A DNA stretch of 64,000 bases from Joostella atrarenae (GCF_021764745.1 NZ_JAETXX010000015.1:1-64000), one strand, 5' to 3'; counted from the first letter of the stretch, positions 18,330-27,138 are shown. Numbers and translations: made by a program. Notes: a model not told the origin generated them from the sequence alone.

Positions 18330-19118
18330 ATGAAAGTTACCGTTATTGGATCAGGAAATCTAGGAAAATCAATCATTACCGGAATTGCATCCAGCGATTT
18401 ATTTGATTCAAAGAACATCTTAGTAGCAGACAAATCAGATGAGAATCTGGAAATTATTAAAGAACAAGCCGGCGTATCTGTTACGTCAGACAATATTAAA
18501 GCAGTTAAAGAGTCCAAATGGGTAATCCTTTGTATTCAACCGCGAATTTTAAAAATTGTACTTAACGAAATTAAAGATCATCTTACAGACGATCAGATTT
18601 TAATTTCGACAGTTACTGGAGTTTCTATTAGTGAGATTAACGAAATTGTACCAAACAATAAAGTTATTAGAGCTATGCCAAACACAGCTGCTGTAAAACT
18701 ACAGTCAATGTCTTTTATCTGTGCTGATGATATCGAGCATGATGATGTACATTTTGTAGAAAAGATGTTTGGTACCATTGGGAAAACAATGATTATTGAA
18801 GAGCGTTTAATGCAAGCAGCAACAGTTCTTGGAGCTAGTAGTACTGCTTTCTTTTTACGTTTCTTAAGAGCACTTACACAAGGAGGTGTGCAAATGGGAT
18901 TCCATCCTCACGAAGCACAAGAAATCTCTGCTCAAGTAGCAATTGGAGCTGCTGCTCTAATTGAAGATGGAACACATGCCGAAGTAGAAGTAGATAATGT
19001 TACTACTCCTATGGGTTGTACTATTGAAGGTTTAAATGCCATGGAGCACAACGGATTGAGTTCTGCAGTGATAAAAGGTATTATGGCTTCATACAAACGA
19101 ATTAGTGATATTAAATAA
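18330..19118 (+). CDS. proC: Pyrroline-5-carboxylate reductase
   Basis: 262 residues, normal length. An N-terminal Rossmann motif Gly-Ser-Gly-Asn-Leu-Gly (7-12) binds NAD(P)H, and Arg-Ala-Met-Pro-Asn-Thr near residue 113 plus the C-terminal helical dimerisation domain (about 160-262) are characteristic. It reduces 1-pyrroline-5-carboxylate to proline, the last proline step. Its place between argC and argD shows that proline and arginine genes are interleaved in one unit here, as in many Bacteroidetes. Confidence 0.95.
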   Translation: MKVTVIGSGNLGKSIITGIASSDLFDSKNILVADKSDENLEIIKEQAGVSVTSDNIKAVKESKWVILCIQPRILKIVLNEIKDHLTDDQILISTVTGVSISEINEIVPNNKVIRAMPNTAAVKLQSMSFICADDIEHDDVHFVEKMFGTIGKTMIIEERLMQAATVLGASSTAFFLRFLRALTQGGVQMGFHPHEAQEISAQVAIGAAALIEDGTHAEVEVDNVTTPMGCTIEGLNAMEHNGLSSAVIKGIMASYKRISDIK

Positions 19119-19215
19119 CTTAAAAATTGAAGTATATAACAAAATTTGTAACATTACTGATTAACAACGTTATATATCTTCAATTAAGCAAACTTTATAA
19201 TTTTTAGCACAATAA

Positions 19216-20358
19216 ATGAAACTGTTTGATGTTTATCCTTTGTACAACGTTACTCCTGAAAAGGGAAAAGACGTTTATGTTTACGATGAAAGCGGTCAAG
19301 AATATTTAGATCTCTATGGAGGTCATGCCGTTATTTCTATTGGTCATTCGCATCCTACATATGTAGAGCGCATTACCGAGCAAGTAAACAAACTTGGTTT
19401 CTACTCCAATGCCATTCAAAATCCACTTCAAGTGGAATTGGCAGAAAGGTTAGGAAGGCTTTCTAATTGTGAGGAATACAACCTATTTCTTTGCAATTCT
19501 GGAGCAGAAGCCAATGAGAATGCATTAAAGTTAGCGTCTTTTCATACGAATAAGTCGCGAGTAATAGCTTTTAAAAATGGATTCCACGGAAGAACATCTG
19601 CAGCAGTTGCAGCAACCGATAATGGAGCTATAAACGCTCCTATTAATAATCAGCACAGCGTCACAACATTCCTTCCTTTTAACCAACTTCACTCTTTAGA
19701 TTATGAATTAGCGTTCGGTGACGTATGTGCGGTTATTATTGAACCTATACAAGGTGTTGGAGGCTTAGACGAGCCAACAACAGAATTTCTCCAAGGAGCA
19801 GCTGCATTATGTAAAAAGCACAATGCTGTATTGATTTTAGATGAAATTCAATCTGGTTATGTTAGAAGTGGAAAATTCTTTGCATTTCAGCATCATGACA
19901 TAGAACCCGACATAGTGACAGTTGCTAAAGGAATGGGTAATGGTTTTCCTATTGGAGGCGTATTAATCCACCCACGATTTAAAGCTAAACATGGAATGCT
20001 GGGCACCACCTTTGGAGGGAATCATTTGGCATGTACTGCTGCCCTTGCCGTTCTGGAGGTTATGGAAGATGAAAAACTCATTGATAACGTGAACGAAATT
20101 TCTGATTATTTTATTGAAAAATCAAAGGAAATCAAGAGTTTACAAAAACTTAAAGGTAGAGGATTGATGCTTGGTATGGAGTTTGAACAAAATGTATCAG
20201 AGATAAGAAAAGAGCTTATTTACGAGAAAAAAATATTTACAGGCGGCTCGTCAAATAAGAACTTATTAAGAATTTTACCGCCATTAACGATTAAGAAACA
20301 TCATATAGACACATTTTTAGATTCTTTGTCTGATGTTTTGGAAAATCACAACTTGTAA
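19216..20358 (+). CDS. argD: N-acylornithine aminotransferase
   Basis: 380 residues, class III PLP aminotransferase. Asn-Ser-Gly-Ala-Glu-Ala-Asn-Glu lies at 94-101, and the Schiff-base Lys238 is in Val-Ala-Lys-Gly-Met-Gly-Asn-Gly. It converts the N-acyl-glutamate semialdehyde to N-acylornithine. Enzymes of this type often accept both acetyl and succinyl substrates, so it fits either branch. Its TAA stop shares one base with the proA ATG at 20358, indicating translational coupling. Confidence 0.93.
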   Translation: MKLFDVYPLYNVTPEKGKDVYVYDESGQEYLDLYGGHAVISIGHSHPTYVERITEQVNKLGFYSNAIQNPLQVELAERLGRLSNCEEYNLFLCNSGAEANENALKLASFHTNKSRVIAFKNGFHGRTSAAVAATDNGAINAPINNQHSVTTFLPFNQLHSLDYELAFGDVCAVIIEPIQGVGGLDEPTTEFLQGAAALCKKHNAVLILDEIQSGYVRSGKFFAFQHHDIEPDIVTVAKGMGNGFPIGGVLIHPRFKAKHGMLGTTFGGNHLACTAALAVLEVMEDEKLIDNVNEISDYFIEKSKEIKSLQKLKGRGLMLGMEFEQNVSEIRKELIYEKKIFTGGSSNKNLLRILPPLTIKKHHIDTFLDSLSDVLENHNL

Positions 20359-21554
20359 TGAATAAAATACTAACAATTTCCGAAAGAAATAATGTATTAT
20401 TAACCATGGCTGATCTTATCCGTGAGGAAAAAGATGCACTCATAAAAGAAAACAAGAAAGACCTAGACGGTTATTCTGGCGATGATCTCGCTATGGAAGA
20501 CCGACTAAAAGTTGATGATGCTAAAATCGATGGGATGATAGCGTCATTAAAAGAATTAGCTTCACAAGAGGATCCGTTAGGAAAAGAACGTTTCCACTTT
20601 AAGCATGATAACGGAATGGATGTTTATAATAAAACAGCTCCTTTCGGAACTATCATGATTATATACGAATCTAGACCAGATGTTACAGTAGAAGCAGCAG
20701 GAATTGCTTTTAAATCTGGTAATAAGATTTTATTAAAAGGAGGTAAAGAGTCTTTAAACTCTAACCTACTAATTGTTGATTTATGGCATAAAGCCATGAA
20801 AAAACATGGAGTTTCTACTGTTTGGGTTGAATATTTACAATTTAACCGTCAAGAAACTCAAGCTTTCTTAGAAAAGCCAACACAACAAATAGACCTTATT
20901 GTTCCTAGAGGTGGTGAGCGTCTTATTCAATTTGTAAAAGAAAATGCAAATTGTCCAGTTATTGTAAGTGGTAGAGGAAACAACTTTGTATATGTCCAAA
21001 AAGATGCAGATCTAGATTTAGCACTTAAAGTTATTATCAATGCTAAAACAGCTAAGATTTCTGCTTGTAATGCATTAGATAAAGTACTTATTGACACAAA
21101 TCTTCCAAATTATAAAGAGTTTGCAAAAAGACTTCTTGACAAATTGGCGGAGCATAAAGTAGCTGTTCATGTAGATAAAGAACTAAGTGATTTAGATAAT
21201 GTTACTGTTATATCAGACGATAATATTTGGTATGAAGAGTTCTTAGACTATAAGATAGTGATTGGTGTTATTGATTCTAATGAAGAAGCAATTGCTAAGA
21301 TAAATAAATACTCTGGAGGTCATTCTGCGTCTATTATAACAAAAGATAAAGAAGTAGCAGAAGAATTTATGGCAACCGTAGATACAGCTGCTGTATATCA
21401 TAATGCGTCTACAAGATTTACAGATGGATCGCAATTAGGATTAGGTGGTGAGTTGGCAATTAGTACAGACAAATTACACCAGCGTGGACCTATTGGCCTT
21501 GAGCACTTGGTTACCAATAAGTGGTATATCCATGGAGATGGTCAAATTAGATAG
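20358..21554 (+). CDS. proA: Glutamate-5-semialdehyde dehydrogenase (gamma-glutamyl phosphate reductase)
   Basis: 398 residues, somewhat short of E. coli ProA (417) but complete. The catalytic Cys237 lies in Ile-Ser-Ala-Cys-Asn-Ala-Leu, and Tyr-Glu-Ser-Arg-Pro-Asp-Val-Thr-Val-Glu near 103-112 is a family signature. It reduces glutamyl-5-phosphate, made by ProB, to the semialdehyde that cyclises to P5C. It overlaps argD by one base and is followed after 120 nt by the two proB copies. The 21599-21646 stretch in that gap contains two small hairpins. Confidence 0.94.
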   Translation: MNKILTISERNNVLLTMADLIREEKDALIKENKKDLDGYSGDDLAMEDRLKVDDAKIDGMIASLKELASQEDPLGKERFHFKHDNGMDVYNKTAPFGTIMIIYESRPDVTVEAAGIAFKSGNKILLKGGKESLNSNLLIVDLWHKAMKKHGVSTVWVEYLQFNRQETQAFLEKPTQQIDLIVPRGGERLIQFVKENANCPVIVSGRGNNFVYVQKDADLDLALKVIINAKTAKISACNALDKVLIDTNLPNYKEFAKRLLDKLAEHKVAVHVDKELSDLDNVTVISDDNIWYEEFLDYKIVIGVIDSNEEAIAKINKYSGGHSASIITKDKEVAEEFMATVDTAAVYHNASTRFTDGSQLGLGGELAISTDKLHQRGPIGLEHLVTNKWYIHGDGQIR

Positions 21555-21598
21555 TTTTACGCTATTAAAGAAGTTTAACAATAATAAATAATAATAAC

Positions 21599-21646
21599 TC
21601 GATAATTAATCGAACTGTAAAAAAGCTCAATTGGTGAGCATTTACA
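21599..21646 (+). promoter_or_regulatory. Two hairpins between proA and the first proB
   Basis: A TCGAT/ATCGA stem around AATTA lies at about 21599-21613. Then TGTAAA (21616-21621) pairs with TTTACA (21641-21646) enclosing GCTCA (21625-21629)/TGAGC (21635-21639). No U-tract follows, so these look like intercistronic RNA structure rather than a terminator. Confidence 0.4.
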
Positions 21647-21674
21647 ACTTTAACATAATACTAAAAACAAAAAA

Positions 21675-22457
21675 ATGAGTAAGCCCGAAAAAAAGAAGAA
21701 AAGAATTCTTTTAAAAATAGGATCTAATACGCTTACAAAAGAATCTGACCAGATATCTAGAGGTAAATTAGAAGATATTGGTCGCCAAATCGCAGCACTT
21801 CAAGATGATTACGAATTTGTAATCGTAAGTTCTGGTGCCAAAGTAGTTGCTAAGCAATTTGTAAACTTAGAAAGTACTTATAGCGAAGATATTAACGTGA
21901 AACAAGCGCTTACCTCTATTGGTCAGCCTCACTTAATACGTATATTTCAAGAAAGTTTTAGAGAGTTAGGATTATTGGCTTCTCAATGTCTACTTTCTTA
22001 TTCTGATTTTGAAAAAGATGTTTCAAAAGAAAACATTGTAAATACCATAAATATTTTGGTTGAAAATGGATACATTCCAATTATCAACGAAAATGATACG
22101 GTTGCTACTGATGAGATTCAATTTGGTGATAATGATAAATTAGCTGCTTTAACAGCTGCTTTATTAAAAGTTGACTTATTGATAATCGCAACAAATACAA
22201 ATGGTATTTATACGAAGGAGTCATTTGCAGAAGGATCGCCAGAAACTATTGAAGAAGTAGATAACTTCTCCGACCTTAAAAAAGAGGTTATGGATGACAC
22301 AAAATCATCTCATGGTACTGGAGGTATGAGTTCTAAAGTAATTGCTTTAGAGATTGCAAACAAAGCAAATATCGAAACATGGATAGTAAACGGATTGGAA
22401 GATAATTTCATTCTAAATACTATCAACGATAATACTCCTTATACTAAAATTGAATGA
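21675..22457 (+). CDS. proB: Glutamate 5-kinase-like protein, first tandem copy (diverged)
   Basis: 260 residues: an amino-acid-kinase domain only, without the C-terminal PUA domain of E. coli ProB. Lys-Ile-Gly-Ser-Asn-Thr-Leu-Thr near residue 14 and Gly-Thr-Gly-Gly-Met near 214 are kept. It is about two-thirds identical by eye to the next gene. The segment after the glutamate-binding Ser-Ser-Gly-Ala reads Lys-Val-Val-Ala here instead of the usual Ile-Ala-Ala-(Gly/Ala), and Asn-Thr-Asn-Gly replaces Asn-Thr-Asp-Gly. It probably phosphorylates glutamate for proline synthesis, but this copy may have changed activity or feedback. A terminator-like hairpin separates it from the second copy. Confidence 0.85.
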   Translation: MSKPEKKKKRILLKIGSNTLTKESDQISRGKLEDIGRQIAALQDDYEFVIVSSGAKVVAKQFVNLESTYSEDINVKQALTSIGQPHLIRIFQESFRELGLLASQCLLSYSDFEKDVSKENIVNTINILVENGYIPIINENDTVATDEIQFGDNDKLAALTAALLKVDLLIIATNTNGIYTKESFAEGSPETIEEVDNFSDLKKEVMDDTKSSHGTGGMSSKVIALEIANKANIETWIVNGLEDNFILNTINDNTPYTKIE

Positions 22458-22488
22458 TTTTTTAATTAAAATATAAGTATAGATAAAT

Positions 22489-22556
22489 AAGGCTCGAAAA
22501 GTAAATAATGGCTCCGTATTTTTAATATGAAAGCATTGCTTTTCGAGCCTTTTTTA
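22489..22556 (+). terminator. Terminator-like hairpin between the two proB copies
   Basis: A 13-bp perfect stem (22489-22501 with 22539-22551) encloses an unusually long loop of about 37 nt and is followed by a T-rich tail (TTTTTTAT). The next gene starts only about 20 nt later, so it may cause partial termination inside the operon or act as an RNA processing site. Confidence 0.65.
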
Positions 22557-22575
22557 TGTCATTTGTCCAACTAAA

Positions 22576-23352
22576 ATGATGAAAACAACCAAAAAAAGAA
22601 TTGTTCTTAAAATAGGTTCCAATACCCTAACCAGAGAAACAAACCACATTTCTCGCGGTAAAATTGAAGATATTGCTAGACAAATAGCAGTACTTAAAAA
22701 TAAATATGAGTTTGTAATTGTAAGCTCTGGTGCTATAGCCGCAGCCAAACAGTTTGTAAACTTAGAAAGTAACGGCAAAGAGATTAATGTAAAACAAGCG
22801 CTTGCATCAATCGGGCAGTTACATCTTATGAGAATCTATCAAGAGAATTTTAGAGAATTAGGCCTCTTAATTTCACAATGCCTCCTCTCCTATTCTGATT
22901 TTAAAAGTAAAACATCAAAAGAAAATATTGTAAATACCATAAATATCTTGCTTCAAAATGATTACATCCCAATAATCAATGAAAATGATACGGTTGCTAC
23001 TGATGAAATTAAGTTTGGTGACAATGATAAATTAGCCGCTTTAACAGCAGAGCTCATACAGGCAGATCTTCTTATTATTGCCACAAATACTGATGGAATT
23101 TACACTAAAGAATCAATGACTCACAATTCTCCAGAAACTATTAAGGAAGTTATTGGTTTTGAAAGCCTAATTAAAGAAATTGCAGATGGAAAGTCATCTC
23201 ATGGAACTGGAGGCATGAAATCTAAAGTAGATGCTGTAGAAATTGCCTCTGCCGCAGGCATAGAAACATGGATTGTAAATGGACTTAATGAGAATTTTAT
23301 TACTAATGCAGTTGCAGATGAGATCCCATTTACCAAGATAAAACCTCGTTAA
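22576..23352 (+). CDS. proB: Glutamate 5-kinase, second tandem copy (canonical motifs)
   Basis: 258 residues, amino-acid-kinase domain without PUA. It keeps the conventional Ser-Ser-Gly-Ala-Ile-Ala-Ala after the nucleotide lobe and Asn-Thr-Asp-Gly-Ile-Tyr-Thr, plus Ser-Ser-His-Gly-Thr-Gly-Gly-Met. This makes it the safer candidate for the working glutamate 5-kinase, first step of proline synthesis. Two Met codons are adjacent at the start (ATGATG); either may be used. Both copies lack the PUA domain, so neither was split from a longer gene; the pair arose by tandem duplication and then diverged. Confidence 0.9.
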   Translation: MMKTTKKRIVLKIGSNTLTRETNHISRGKIEDIARQIAVLKNKYEFVIVSSGAIAAAKQFVNLESNGKEINVKQALASIGQLHLMRIYQENFRELGLLISQCLLSYSDFKSKTSKENIVNTINILLQNDYIPIINENDTVATDEIKFGDNDKLAALTAELIQADLLIIATNTDGIYTKESMTHNSPETIKEVIGFESLIKEIADGKSSHGTGGMKSKVDAVEIASAAGIETWIVNGLNENFITNAVADEIPFTKIKPR

Positions 23353-23407
23353 TAATTAAAAATAACTTTTATATAATCGATAAAAGTATAGATATAAAAC
23401 ACATAAC

Positions 23408-23448
23408 TTCTAAAGGCGACATATGGTAAATCCAATAGGCTTTTAGAA
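23408..23448 (+). promoter_or_regulatory. Intercistronic hairpin before argF'
   Basis: A 10-bp stem with one G-T pair (23408-23417 with 23439-23448) and a 21-nt loop, ending 17 nt before the next ATG. No T-run follows. It has the same long-loop style as the hairpin between the proB genes. Confidence 0.4.
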
Positions 23449-23465
23449 AATTAAAAATTAGTAAA

Positions 23466-24404
23466 ATGAAACAATTCCTAGATTTAGAAGACATCGATAA
23501 TGTAGATGAACTTATTAAAAATGCTATCACTTTAAAATCAAATCCTTTTTCTCATAAAGAGTTAGGGAAAAATAAGAGTATAGGACTTTTATTCTTTAAT
23601 TCTAGTTTAAGAACACGTTTAAGTACTCAAAAGGCGGCACAAAACCTTGGAATGGAGGTTATGATTCTAAATCTTAATTCTGATGGTTGGGCTTTAGAAT
23701 TTGAAGATGGAAGCATAATGAATGCTGGTACTGCAGAGCACATTAAAGAAGCTGCAGCAGTTATTTCTCAATATGTAGACATCATTGCATTAAGAGCTTT
23801 CCCTTCTTTAACTGATAAGAAAAAGGATGAAGAAGAACTCATTATAAAGAGCTTTAAAGAGCATGCATCAGTTCCTGTAGTAAATATGGAAAGCGCAACA
23901 GCTCACCCGCTTCAAGCGCTTACAGATGCTATTACAATTTCAGAATTTAAACAAAAAGAACGTCCAAAAGTTGTTTTAACATGGGCTCCACACCCAAGAG
24001 CATTGCCTCATGCTGTTCCAAATTCATTTGCTAAAATGATGCAGATGATAGATGTAGATTTTGTTATTACTCATCCAGAAGGCTATGAATTAAATCCTAA
24101 AATCACTGGAGAAACTCCTATTATTTACGACCAGGAAGAAGCTTTAAAAGATGCCGATTTTGTGTATGCAAAAAACTGGAGTAGCTATAATGACTACGGA
24201 CAAATAAAAAGCACTGATGAGAGTTGGATGGTTACGCTTGATAAAATAAAAGCTGCGAAATTCATGCATTGCCTTCCTGTAAGACGAAATGTAATCGTTG
24301 CTGATGAGGTTCTAGACAGTGAGCAATCGTTGGTAATCGAACAAGCAAACAATAGAACTTATGCAGCACAAGCTGTATTAAAAGATATTCTGGAAGGGAA
24401 ATAG
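23466..24404 (+). CDS. argF': N-succinylornithine (or N-acetylornithine) carbamoyltransferase
   Basis: 312 residues, strongly like the Bacteroides fragilis ArgF' transcarbamylase. The carbamoyl-phosphate loop Ser-Ser-Leu-Arg-Thr-Arg is at 46-51 and His-Cys-Leu-Pro-Val-Arg-Arg is in the C-terminal half. The residue that sets acyl specificity is known: Pro90 in the B. fragilis succinyl enzyme, Glu92 in the Xanthomonas acetyl enzyme. Aligned by Ile-Met-x-x-x-x-(P/E/A)-Glu-His, this protein has Ala90. Replacing that Glu with Ala or Pro is reported to switch the acetyl enzyme to succinylornithine, so a succinyl pathway is inferred. It makes N-acylcitrulline. Confidence 0.88.
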   Translation: MKQFLDLEDIDNVDELIKNAITLKSNPFSHKELGKNKSIGLLFFNSSLRTRLSTQKAAQNLGMEVMILNLNSDGWALEFEDGSIMNAGTAEHIKEAAAVISQYVDIIALRAFPSLTDKKKDEEELIIKSFKEHASVPVVNMESATAHPLQALTDAITISEFKQKERPKVVLTWAPHPRALPHAVPNSFAKMMQMIDVDFVITHPEGYELNPKITGETPIIYDQEEALKDADFVYAKNWSSYNDYGQIKSTDESWMVTLDKIKAAKFMHCLPVRRNVIVADEVLDSEQSLVIEQANNRTYAAQAVLKDILEGK

Positions 24405-24474
24405 TTGTTGGTTACCAGTTACTTACTCATAACTAAACTTTACAACATTCATTATTAAAATTTTATAAACGCAT

Positions 24475-25248
24475 ATGAAAGTATCTATTATAAAAATTGG
24501 TGGGAATCTTATTGAAGACGAAACTGTTCTTGATCAAGTTCTTACAAATTTCGCTGCCATAGAAGGTGCTAAAATATTAGTTCACGGAGGTGGAAAAATG
24601 GCTACGCAATTATCAGAGAAATTGGGTGTAAAAACTCAAATGGTCGATGGTAGAAGGATTACCGATAGAGAAACACTAAATATCATTACAATGGTTTACG
24701 GCGGACTCGTAAATAAAACTATTGTTGCAAAATTACAGGCTAATAATTGTAATGCGCTAGGGCTTTCTGGAGCAGATTTAAATACTATAAAATCAATAAA
24801 AAGACCTATAAAAACTCACGATTTTGGGTTTGTGGGTGATGTAACTGAAGTAAACTCAGAGATGTTTTCTCTTTTACTGAATAATAATATCACTCCTGTT
24901 TGCTGTGCTATTTCTCATGATAAAAACGGACAATTATTTAACACCAACGCAGATACAATTGCTTCAGAAATAGCTGTTTCTTTAGCAAACGATTTTGAAG
25001 TAGAATTGTATTATTGCTTTGAGAAAAAGGGTGTCTTAAGAAGTATTGAAGACGAAAATTCAGTAATAACAGATATTAATACAGAGATATATCAAGCGCT
25101 TGTAAAAGAACACATTATTGCAGACGGAATGCTTCCAAAGCTTCATAATTGCTTTAATGCGTTAGAAAAAAAGGTGTCAAAAGTATTTATAGGTAGTGTA
25201 GCAATGCTCGCTGATGATAATCAACTAAAAACAACAATTACTCTTTAA
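24475..25248 (+). CDS. argB: N-acylglutamate kinase
   Basis: 257 residues, amino-acid-kinase fold. Lys-Ile-Gly-Gly-Asn at the N-terminus and Leu-Val-His-Gly-Gly-Gly-Lys-Met near 35-42 bind ATP, and Asn-Ala-Asp-Thr-Ile-Ala near residue 160 is the family signature. It phosphorylates N-acetyl- or N-succinylglutamate, the second arginine step. It lacks the N-terminal helix associated with arginine-sensitive hexameric ArgB enzymes, which suggests weak or no feedback inhibition by arginine; that would leave control to transcription or the leader. Cotranscribed with argF'. Confidence 0.92.
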   Translation: MKVSIIKIGGNLIEDETVLDQVLTNFAAIEGAKILVHGGGKMATQLSEKLGVKTQMVDGRRITDRETLNIITMVYGGLVNKTIVAKLQANNCNALGLSGADLNTIKSIKRPIKTHDFGFVGDVTEVNSEMFSLLLNNNITPVCCAISHDKNGQLFNTNADTIASEIAVSLANDFEVELYYCFEKKGVLRSIEDENSVITDINTEIYQALVKEHIIADGMLPKLHNCFNALEKKVSKVFIGSVAMLADDNQLKTTITL

Positions 25249-25274
25249 AGTTATATTATTTAATTCAGGGGAGG

Positions 25275-25310
25275 CAATAAGAAGATTAATTTTCAATCTT
25301 CAACTTATTG
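25275..25310 (+). promoter_or_regulatory. Intercistronic hairpin between argB and argE
   Basis: CAATAAG-AAGATT (25275-25287) pairs with AATCTT-CAA-CTTATTG (25295-25310), a 13-bp stem with a 3-nt bulge and 7-nt loop. No T-run follows at once. It resembles the other long intercistronic stems of this cluster. Confidence 0.45.
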
Positions 25311-25366
25311 ACTTCTTCATTTAATTAAATATAAACAACATATTTTCAACATTAGAACTTAACATA

Positions 25367-26428
25367 ATGACTATTCAACAACTTACACAAGAGGCAATAG
25401 AACTTTTAAAATCACTAATTAGTACACAATCTTTTTCTTCTGAAGAGGAAAAAACAGCTGCACTGATTGAAAATTGGTTTCAGAAATATAACATCCCATT
25501 CAAAAGGGAGAACAATAATATATGGGCTTTTAATGAAGATTATACAGAAGGAAAGCCTTTGCTACTCCTTAATTCGCATCATGATACCGTAAAACCAAAT
25601 ACTGCATATACCAAAGATCCTTTTAATCCGCATATTGAAGACGGAAAATTATTTGGTCTTGGAAGTAATGACGCTGGAGGTTGCTTAGTTTCTTTAATTG
25701 CTACTTTTACGTATTTCTATCAGAAGAAAAACCTTAATTATAACATAGTTATCGTTGCTTCTGCTGAAGAAGAAAGCTCAGGTCCAAAAGGACTCAATTC
25801 TGTATTAAAAAGCCTGCCAGAAATCGAAGTTGCTATTGTTGGTGAGCCTACATTAATGAATCTTGCCATTGCTGAGAAAGGTTTGGTTGTTTTTGATGGT
25901 TCTGTAAAAGGAACTCCAAGTCATGCCGCACATCCAAATGACGACAATGCGATATATAAAACTATCAACGTTTTACAGTGGTTTAAAGATTATAAATTCG
26001 AGAAAGTATCTGAAGTTTTAGGCCCTGTAAAAATGACGGTCACTCAGATAGAAGCTGGAAATCAACACAATGTAGTTCCTGCAGAAGTCAAATTAGTAAT
26101 TGATGTACGCGTAAACGACAAGTATAGCAATCAAGAAGTATACGATACCTTAAAAGAATTAGCTCCTTGTGAAGTTACACCAAGATCATTACGTTTAAAT
26201 TCTTCAGCTATTCCAAAAGACCACGCTCTTGTAAAGGCTGGTATTGAATTAGGAAGGGAAACATACGGATCTCCTACCCTTTCAGATCAAGCAACGTTAA
26301 CCTGTGCTTCTTTAAAATTAGGTCCTGGAGATTCTACGCGATCACATTCTGCAAACGAATTTATTTATGTGAATGAGATTGAAGAAGGTGTGGATTTATA
26401 TATTAAGTTATTAGAGAAAGTGCTATAA
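25367..26428 (+). CDS. argE: M20-family N-acylornithine/N-acylcitrulline deacylase
   Basis: 353 residues of the M20 zinc-peptidase family. Metal ligands His71-His-Asp-Thr and the catalytic Glu cluster at 134-136 (Ala-Glu-Glu-Glu-Ser) are visible; a dimerisation domain sits in the middle (about 165-270). In ArgF'-type pathways deacylation follows carbamoylation, so the substrate should be N-succinylcitrulline or N-acetylcitrulline, releasing citrulline for ArgG. Its position between argB and argH supports this. Confidence 0.88.
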   Translation: MTIQQLTQEAIELLKSLISTQSFSSEEEKTAALIENWFQKYNIPFKRENNNIWAFNEDYTEGKPLLLLNSHHDTVKPNTAYTKDPFNPHIEDGKLFGLGSNDAGGCLVSLIATFTYFYQKKNLNYNIVIVASAEEESSGPKGLNSVLKSLPEIEVAIVGEPTLMNLAIAEKGLVVFDGSVKGTPSHAAHPNDDNAIYKTINVLQWFKDYKFEKVSEVLGPVKMTVTQIEAGNQHNVVPAEVKLVIDVRVNDKYSNQEVYDTLKELAPCEVTPRSLRLNSSAIPKDHALVKAGIELGRETYGSPTLSDQATLTCASLKLGPGDSTRSHSANEFIYVNEIEEGVDLYIKLLEKVL

Positions 26429-26483
26429 GCTGGTAATGGATTTTAGGTGCTAGAATTACATTTTAAACTTGAAACAATAAAGC

Positions 26484-27017
26484 ATGTCTATACGAATTAG
26501 GGACTCATTAAACTACCATACATACATTGAACATTCATTGAGTATGAAGTTTGCTGCAGATGAAAATGCAAAGTTATTTATTGAAAAAGTTAAAAATTGG
26601 AATCAAGAAAATAAAAGTAAAGTTAGAGGGCTATTCAGATCCTCAATGCTCTTGTATGCTGTAAGTATTGAATTAATAATTAAAGCTCGCGGTTTATATG
26701 CAGAAAAGGAAAATATAAAGAATGATTCTATCAAAAATTTCTATGATTTTTTAAAAATATGGAAAGGAAAAAGTGATGGTCACAATTATTTTAAAATAAT
26801 CGAACATTATAATATTAAAATCAATCCTGAAGAAAAAGAATTATTGGAAAATTTTCTATCTTATACAAGTTGGGCGGGTAGATTTCCATATCCAAAAAGA
26901 GAAGATGAGGTATTAAATATGGAGATAAATGGAAGAAAACATGGTAAGATTTCGGAAAAATATCAATCGAAGGTTAATAATTTTATAGACCAACAAATTG
27001 AATTTATGAAATTATAA
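26484..27017 (+). CDS. Unknown helical protein, possibly HEPN-like, inserted in the arg cluster
   Basis: 177 residues, cytoplasmic, highly charged and helical. Met-Leu-Leu-Tyr-Ala-Val-Ser-Ile-Glu-Leu-Ile-Ile-Lys-Ala-Arg near residue 55, then Gly-His-Asn-Tyr-Phe and Trp-Ala-Gly-Arg-Phe-Pro-Tyr-Pro near 130, resemble stand-alone HEPN-like domain proteins, which often sit in defence or toxin loci. No RxxxxH active site is obvious, so toxin activity is not claimed. It lies 55 nt after argE and 120 nt before argH, where a biosynthetic gene would be expected. The start could also be the internal ATG at 26544. Confidence 0.6.
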   Translation: MSIRIRDSLNYHTYIEHSLSMKFAADENAKLFIEKVKNWNQENKSKVRGLFRSSMLLYAVSIELIIKARGLYAEKENIKNDSIKNFYDFLKIWKGKSDGHNYFKIIEHYNIKINPEEKELLENFLSYTSWAGRFPYPKREDEVLNMEINGRKHGKISEKYQSKVNNFIDQQIEFMKL

Positions 27018-27138
27018 ATAAGGAGCAAAACATAAATCATTGCCACTAATATAAAATAATAATAAAAGTTATCTTTGTCTTAATAACCATTCTAGGCAAT
27101 ACGTAACTAGATAATAACACTCATAATACTAGAGAATA

